DNA of 9,419 nt from Campylobacteraceae bacterium. GTDB lineage: Bacteria > Campylobacterota > Campylobacteria > Campylobacterales > Sulfurovaceae. Shown here in pieces: positions 6,386 to 9,419 of the stretch (positions are counted from its first letter, which is position 1; each line of letters opens with the position of its first letter). The position numbers were made by a program, and so were the translations under genes. The stretch is taken from assembly GCA_027083075.1 (NCBI GenBank), contig JALWQQ010000010.1, positions 1 through 9,419 of the forward strand, read 5' to 3'. The notes below the pieces were generated by a model. That model did not search any database, was not told the origin of the DNA, and was given only the letters and a program-made list of their open reading frames with translations.

Positions 6386-7308
6386 TCTCTCCCCTTGAGT
6401 GTGTTGAGCGCATCACGGTAGATCGGTTCGTCGATAAAGAGCGAAAGCTTCTCATCCCAAAATCCGTTGTTATTTCGTGCCGCTTCCTCTTCGAAACGGC
6501 GCTTGATATAGCGCGCACGTGCGATACTCTCTGCATCGTCGTCAAAGATCGCATTGGCGATGGCTACCTGCTTGGGTCCCATACACGCTTTGCCGCGATA
6601 GCCCATCTTCTTTTCGAGTTTGCACCAGCGTCGAAAGCCCGCCTCATCCGCATAGGCTTGATACATAAAGCCGATCGGCGTAATGCCTGCCGTTTTGGCA
6701 TCGACGAGAAATTTGGCAAGCAGATAGTGCACGGTAGGGTTATCATGTGTTACAAGACTTTGCGGCAGCGCCAGATCGCCGAGTAGATCGAGGATGCCAA
6801 GGTTTGCCGTCGTAAGCCGCTCGTAGCGAAAGCCGCTTAGCTTCTCAAGTCCCTCTTTTGTTTCAAGAGAGATGTGCAACTCCTTCTCTTCGTTTAGAAG
6901 CGATAAGGCTTTTTCTATCTCGGTGTGCGATCGTACCTTGGGGATGCGTACGGCATCGATCGGGAAATCGCGCAAAAAAGCTATCTCTTCCTCACCGCCC
7001 GCGCCGATCGGGTTGAGACGTACTACGATCGTACTTTGGCGCGCCTTGAGGTGAGAGACAAAGAGCGCGATGTTATAAAGTGCCTCTCTTTTGCGAGAAG
7101 GGGCGATGGCATCCTCGAGATTGAGCGTCACGGTGTCGGTATCAAGCCTATCGATGCGGTTGAGATGCTTTAGATTGAGCGGGTTGAGCATCATATTGGA
7201 ACGCTGACGTATCGCTTTCGGGGCGGGAAGTGTTGTGTGCTTTTTCGCACGCTCAAGGCGCGCTTGCGGCGAGAGCGCCGCGATCGTCTCTATCTCTTCA
7301 AAAACCAT
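6382..7308 (-). CDS. HpcH/HpaI aldolase / citrate lyase beta (CitE-like) family protein
   Basis: The 308-residue protein belongs to the CitE-like group that cleaves or forms acyl-CoA or oxo-acid C-C bonds in a TIM barrel. Visible landmarks are Glu65-Asp66 in NLEDAIAPSRK, Arg97 in VVRLNPIG, Glu149 in SLETKEGL and Asp174 in LGILDLLGDLAL, the presumed Mg2+ and substrate residues. Two things are unusual. The first ~36 residues lie before the point where most relatives begin (RSNMMLNP aligns with the RSLLFVPG start), and the usual IHPxQ motif reads CMGPKQ, so its histidine is gone. The substrate cannot be named. ATG 7308 is 27 nt beyond the sodB-type stop, and the gene's own TGA overlaps the transglycosylase start, so these three genes are probably one transcript. 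The ribosome-binding site is weak, suggesting coupling. A downstream start at Met39/40 is possible but less likely. Confidence 0.85.
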   Translation of the reverse strand: MVFEEIETIAALSPQARLERAKKHTTLPAPKAIRQRSNMMLNPLNLKHLNRIDRLDTDTVTLNLEDAIAPSRKREALYNIALFVSHLKARQSTIVVRLNPIGAGGEEEIAFLRDFPIDAVRIPKVRSHTEIEKALSLLNEEKELHISLETKEGLEKLSGFRYERLTTANLGILDLLGDLALPQSLVTHDNPTVHYLLAKFLVDAKTAGITPIGFMYQAYADEAGFRRWCKLEKKMGYRGKACMGPKQVAIANAIFDDDAESIARARYIKRRFEEEAARNNNGFWDEKLSLFIDEPIYRDALNTLKGRE

Positions 7309-7335
7309 GTGTTATTGTACCCGAAAGGGGTTGAA

Positions 7336-8004
7336 TTAGGTGCGTACCTCGTTCTCCTCTTGAAGCTTATCGATGTAGTCGCACAGTTCGCTATTTTCTT
7401 TGCACGGTTCGGTAAGATCGTGATAGTATTCGATGATATTAGAAGCAACAAAGCGCCAATCGATCGTCTCGAACCACCGCTCGAGATAGCGGGCGCGTTC
7501 GTTACGATAGTCGATGTAGTAGGCGTGCTCCCATACGTCGCAGCAAAGCAGTGCCTTATGACGATGTGCGATCGGCGTATCGGCATTGCTACGTTGTGTA
7601 ATGATCATCTGTTCTGTCGTATCAAGTTCCAGCCAACACCAGCCTGAGCCGAAGAGCGTTGACGCCTTGCTTAAAAACGTCTCTTTAAAGGCATCGAAGC
7701 TTCCGAAGTCTCGCTCGATGAGTGCTTGCATTTTGCTTGAGGGCGGAATGGGATCGGGGGTCATGCAGTTCCAGTAAAATTCGTGGTTCCATGCCTGTGC
7801 GGCGTTGTTGAAGATAGTCCCGTCGCTTTGTGCGACGATTTCGGGCAAGGTCATCTCGTCAAACTCACTTCCTTCGATCAATGCATTGAGCTTATTGACA
7901 TAGCCTTGGTGGTGTTTACCGTAGTGATAGCGAATCGTCTCTGCCGAAATGATCGGCTCTAAGGCATCCTCTGCATAAGGTAGCGGTGCAAGTGTAACCG
8001 ACAT
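7336..8004 (-). CDS. sodB: Iron superoxide dismutase (SodB type)
   Basis: The 222-residue cytosolic enzyme converts superoxide to oxygen and hydrogen peroxide. The metal ligands are all present: His27 (HYGKHHQGY), His74 (AWNHEFYW), Asp156 and His160 (DVWEHAYYIDYRN), with the gateway Tyr35. Gln70 in NNAAQAWNH and the sequence style favour iron over manganese. Fe-SODs are usually about 193-200 residues; this one carries about 25 extra acidic C-terminal residues with Cys201 and Cys208, and has a Cys154-Cys155 pair just before the metal-binding Asp. It has a strong AAGGAGGAG ribosome-binding site and an extended -10 promoter, and is first in the sod / CitE-like / transglycosylase gene run. Confidence 0.95.
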   Translation of the reverse strand: MSVTLAPLPYAEDALEPIISAETIRYHYGKHHQGYVNKLNALIEGSEFDEMTLPEIVAQSDGTIFNNAAQAWNHEFYWNCMTPDPIPPSSKMQALIERDFGSFDAFKETFLSKASTLFGSGWCWLELDTTEQMIITQRSNADTPIAHRHKALLCCDVWEHAYYIDYRNERARYLERWFETIDWRFVASNIIEYYHDLTEPCKENSELCDYIDKLQEENEVRT

Positions 8005-8036
8005 CTTCTCCTCCTTATCTTGTAGGATTTGCTTTG

Positions 8037-8047
8037 ATTATAACACA
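8037..8047 (-). promoter_or_regulatory. Extended -10 promoter of sodB
   Basis: Read on the minus strand this is TTTTTGTGTTATAAT with TATAAT at 8042-8037, preceded by TG one base before it and a T-run, the extended -10 form seen in Campylobacterota. TTGCAC upstream with a 19-nt spacer is a poor -35. The transcript would start near 8030 and carry AAGGAGGAG before the ATG at 8004. Confidence 0.65.
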
Positions 8048-8130
8048 AAAAGAGATGTGCGGTGCAACTTTTATAGCATACGCCTCGTTTCAATTGCAAT
8101 ACAATATGAAAAAAGTCGAAGGAGGTTTCG

Positions 8131-8592
8131 ATGAGTACGGTTGAAAAGAGACTTGTGATCGTCGGCAATTTGGGTGAGGTGCAAGCATACCGCATCGAAG
8201 CGCATCCGCGTAAAAATACGGGACGTGAAACGGAAGAGAAGATCGTATATGCTTTAGAAGAGATCGACGGTGCCGATATCGTAGAGGCGCGCAAAAGGAT
8301 CGGTGAAATTGTAAGTGATGCGATGGGTAGATTCGGGCATGAAACACTCGACGAGCATGAACTTGAAAAGGAAGAGAAGCACAGGATCGTTAAGACGGTA
8401 GCTGAGCTTGTGGATATGCTGGTAAAACGCCATAAACCCGAAGGGGTGTGGCTCTCTTTTACCAAAGCCTATCTGCCGAGTTTGGAGGAGGCACTCGGGC
8501 AAGAGAGCCGTGCATTGATCGAAAAGCGTGTAGCGCGTGACTTGGTAAAGTTGCCCAAAGAGAAGGTCTTGGCACACTTTATGGAGGGGTGA
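8131..8592 (+). CDS. Host attachment family protein (PF10116-like)
   Basis: The 153-residue soluble protein has a strong AAGGAGG at 8119-8125, fixing the ATG. The N-terminal part is a beta-strand opener (KRLVIVGNLGEVQAYRIE) followed by a charged helical region. The C-terminal part (about 88-152), with KTVAELVDMLVKRHKPEGVWLSF split by a turn, LPSLEEAL, and EKRVARDLVKLPKEKVLAHF, matches the pattern of the 'protein required for attachment to host cells' family, which is related to bacterial proteins of the archaeal eRF1-like fold. The family name comes from an Agrobacterium mutant phenotype and the molecular role is not established; a ribosome- or RNA-related task is possible from the fold. It is divergently transcribed from sodB across a 126-nt gap. 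TACAAT at 8100-8105 is a possible -10 box. Confidence 0.75.
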   Translation: MSTVEKRLVIVGNLGEVQAYRIEAHPRKNTGRETEEKIVYALEEIDGADIVEARKRIGEIVSDAMGRFGHETLDEHELEKEEKHRIVKTVAELVDMLVKRHKPEGVWLSFTKAYLPSLEEALGQESRALIEKRVARDLVKLPKEKVLAHFMEG

Positions 8593-8611
8593 TTTAGGAT
8601 AATTATGGCAA

Positions 8612-8645
8612 GCTTATACCCAAACTATCAAGCAAGGGTATAGGT
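8612..8645 (+). promoter_or_regulatory. Leader hairpin covering the RNase T2 ribosome-binding site
   Basis: Bases 8612-8621 (GCTTATACCC) can pair with 8636-8645 (GGGTATAGGT): seven perfect pairs, TATACCC with GGGTATA, extended by G-U, C-G and U-G pairs at the base. The loop is 14 nt. The right arm contains most of the Shine-Dalgarno AAGGG (8634-8638) and ends directly against the ATG at 8646, so folding would hide the start. There is no T-run after the stem, so it is not a terminator. Confidence 0.5.
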
Positions 8646-9380
8646 ATGCGTCTCTTCTCTCTACTTATCGCGCTTACATTTGTTTTGTTTTCGCGTAGCC
8701 ATTTCGCCGATACGGTGCGATACGATATGCAACATAGCGACACCGATAAAAAAGAGGCGGTTTTGGCACTCAGTTGGCACAACGCCTTTTGCGAGTTGCA
8801 TCGCCATCGCAAAGAGTGCCGTGCCGGTATGTTGCAACGCTTTTTCGGTGCATCGCATGCTTTTGCGCTTCACGGTTTGTGGGTGAAGGGCGTTTACTGC
8901 GGCGTGCCGAGAAAACTTAGGCGCCTTGATAGGCGCGGGCAGTGGAAGCGCCTGCCCGAACTTGCACTCGATGCCGAGACGCGCAAAGTGCTTGCAGAGG
9001 TAATGCCCGGTTATCGAAGCTATCTGCATCGTCACGAGTGGTTCAAGCACGGCACATGTAGCGGTATGGACGCACAAGCGTACTTTCGTACGGCTGCAAC
9101 GCTTACAAAGCAGGTCAACGACTCGCAGATTGCGGCGCGTTTCAAGGCAAATGTCGGTAGATATCTATCGCTTCGCGCCGTACGTGACGCCGCAAGACGA
9201 AGCTTCGGTCGGGGCGCAGGTAAGGCGGTCTCGTTGGTCTGCCGCAGGGGCATGATCACGGAGTTGAGGCTACACCTGCGTCGCTTGAGCAATGATCTTT
9301 CCGAAGCATTGAAGCGCAAAAGAGCCGTGCGCAGCCGTTGTAAAGGCGGGATCGTCGATGCCGAAGGGTTTCGTCGATGA
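8646..9380 (+). CDS. RNase T2 family ribonuclease, periplasmic
   Basis: The 244-residue enzyme is expected to cut RNA through a 2',3'-cyclic phosphate intermediate in the periplasm or outside the cell. A signal peptide is visible (hydrophobic residues about 3-16, cleavage near HFA-D at 21). The family opening LALSWHNAFCE (40-50) is present. Catalytic segment I is FALHGLWVKG (His76), with Val where Pro is usual after Trp, and segment II is HEWFKHGTC (His130, Glu131, Lys134, His135), which is canonical. Cysteines at 49, 58, 85, 138, 199 and 232 allow the usual disulfides. The C-terminal third is very Arg-rich and diverged. AAGGG at 8634-8638 is the ribosome-binding site, inside a predicted hairpin. 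The next gene starts within its stop codon. Confidence 0.93.
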   Translation: MRLFSLLIALTFVLFSRSHFADTVRYDMQHSDTDKKEAVLALSWHNAFCELHRHRKECRAGMLQRFFGASHAFALHGLWVKGVYCGVPRKLRRLDRRGQWKRLPELALDAETRKVLAEVMPGYRSYLHRHEWFKHGTCSGMDAQAYFRTAATLTKQVNDSQIAARFKANVGRYLSLRAVRDAARRSFGRGAGKAVSLVCRRGMITELRLHLRRLSNDLSEALKRKRAVRSRCKGGIVDAEGFRR

Positions 9381-9419
9381 TCTCGGAGGCGGCACAGGAA
9401 GTTATCGAAGCGCTAAAGC
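9377..9419 (+). CDS. Start of an unidentified gene, truncated by the window edge
   Basis: An ATG at 9377-9379 overlaps the RNase T2 TGA in the form ATGA, with AAGGG at 9364-9368 at good spacing. Fourteen codons remain in view, reading MISEAAQEVIEALK, an amphipathic helix-like start. This is too short to identify; a nucleotidyltransferase-type (CCA-adding) N-terminus would look similar, but that is a guess. The overlap implies translational coupling with the RNase gene. Confidence 0.6.
   Translation, partial: MISEAAQEVIEALK

Noticed and set aside
1..9419. CRISPR arrays, tRNA or rRNA genes, insertion-sequence ends
   Set aside because: No regularly spaced repeats, cloverleaf-like segments, rRNA motifs or transposase frames were seen on either strand.

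Overview
The window is a chromosomal segment of a bacterium that looks like a member of the Campylobacterota (Epsilonproteobacteria), probably a free-living or host-associated sulfur/hydrogen-oxidising type such as Sulfurovum or Sulfurimonas. The best evidence is an orphan OmpR-type regulator whose DNA-binding half closely matches my memory of Helicobacter HP1043/HsrA. Two promoters also have the 'T-run, TGn, TATAAT' extended -10 form typical of that phylum. Base composition is near 50% GC over most of the window but clearly AT-rich from about 240 to 930. Genus-level placement is inference.

Region 1 (1-797) is the 3' end of an RHS-repeat gene. The conserved core ends at DPWG (about nt 227) and switches to an AT-rich 105-residue C-terminal tip, a candidate polymorphic toxin. 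A 79-residue candidate immunity protein follows 12 nt downstream. Region 2 (798-1823) holds a well-formed extended -10 promoter, an inverted repeat in the leader, the HsrA-like regulator and a tiny membrane protein with a regular Cys-x4-Cys-x4-Cys tail. Region 3 (1824-3475) is a surface or periplasmic lipoprotein built of seven RCC1 repeats (a predicted seven-bladed propeller) with a cysteine pair in every blade.

Region 4 (3476-5414) is a near-consensus sigma-70 promoter followed by amrS (radical SAM) and amrB (MEMO family), two of the three parts of the AmmeMemoRadiSam system; the AMMECR1 part is not in view. Region 5 (8042 down to 5411, minus strand) reads sodB-type iron superoxide dismutase, then a divergent CitE-like lyase, then a family-3/MltB-like lytic transglycosylase. 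These genes are tightly packed (27-nt gap, then a 4-nt ATGA overlap), and the last gene's stop overlaps the amrB stop on the other strand. Region 6 (8100-9419, plus strand) carries a host-attachment (PF10116-like) protein, a leader hairpin over a ribosome-binding site, a periplasmic RNase T2, and the first 14 codons of another gene that starts inside the RNase stop codon.

The segment is mostly housekeeping or stress-related genes with one accessory element, the RHS toxin end. The most interesting items are the unassigned RHS toxin tip with its partner, the regulator that has lost the usual phosphorylation residues next to a cysteine microprotein, the AmrS/AmrB pair, and the hairpin that could hide the RNase T2 start.
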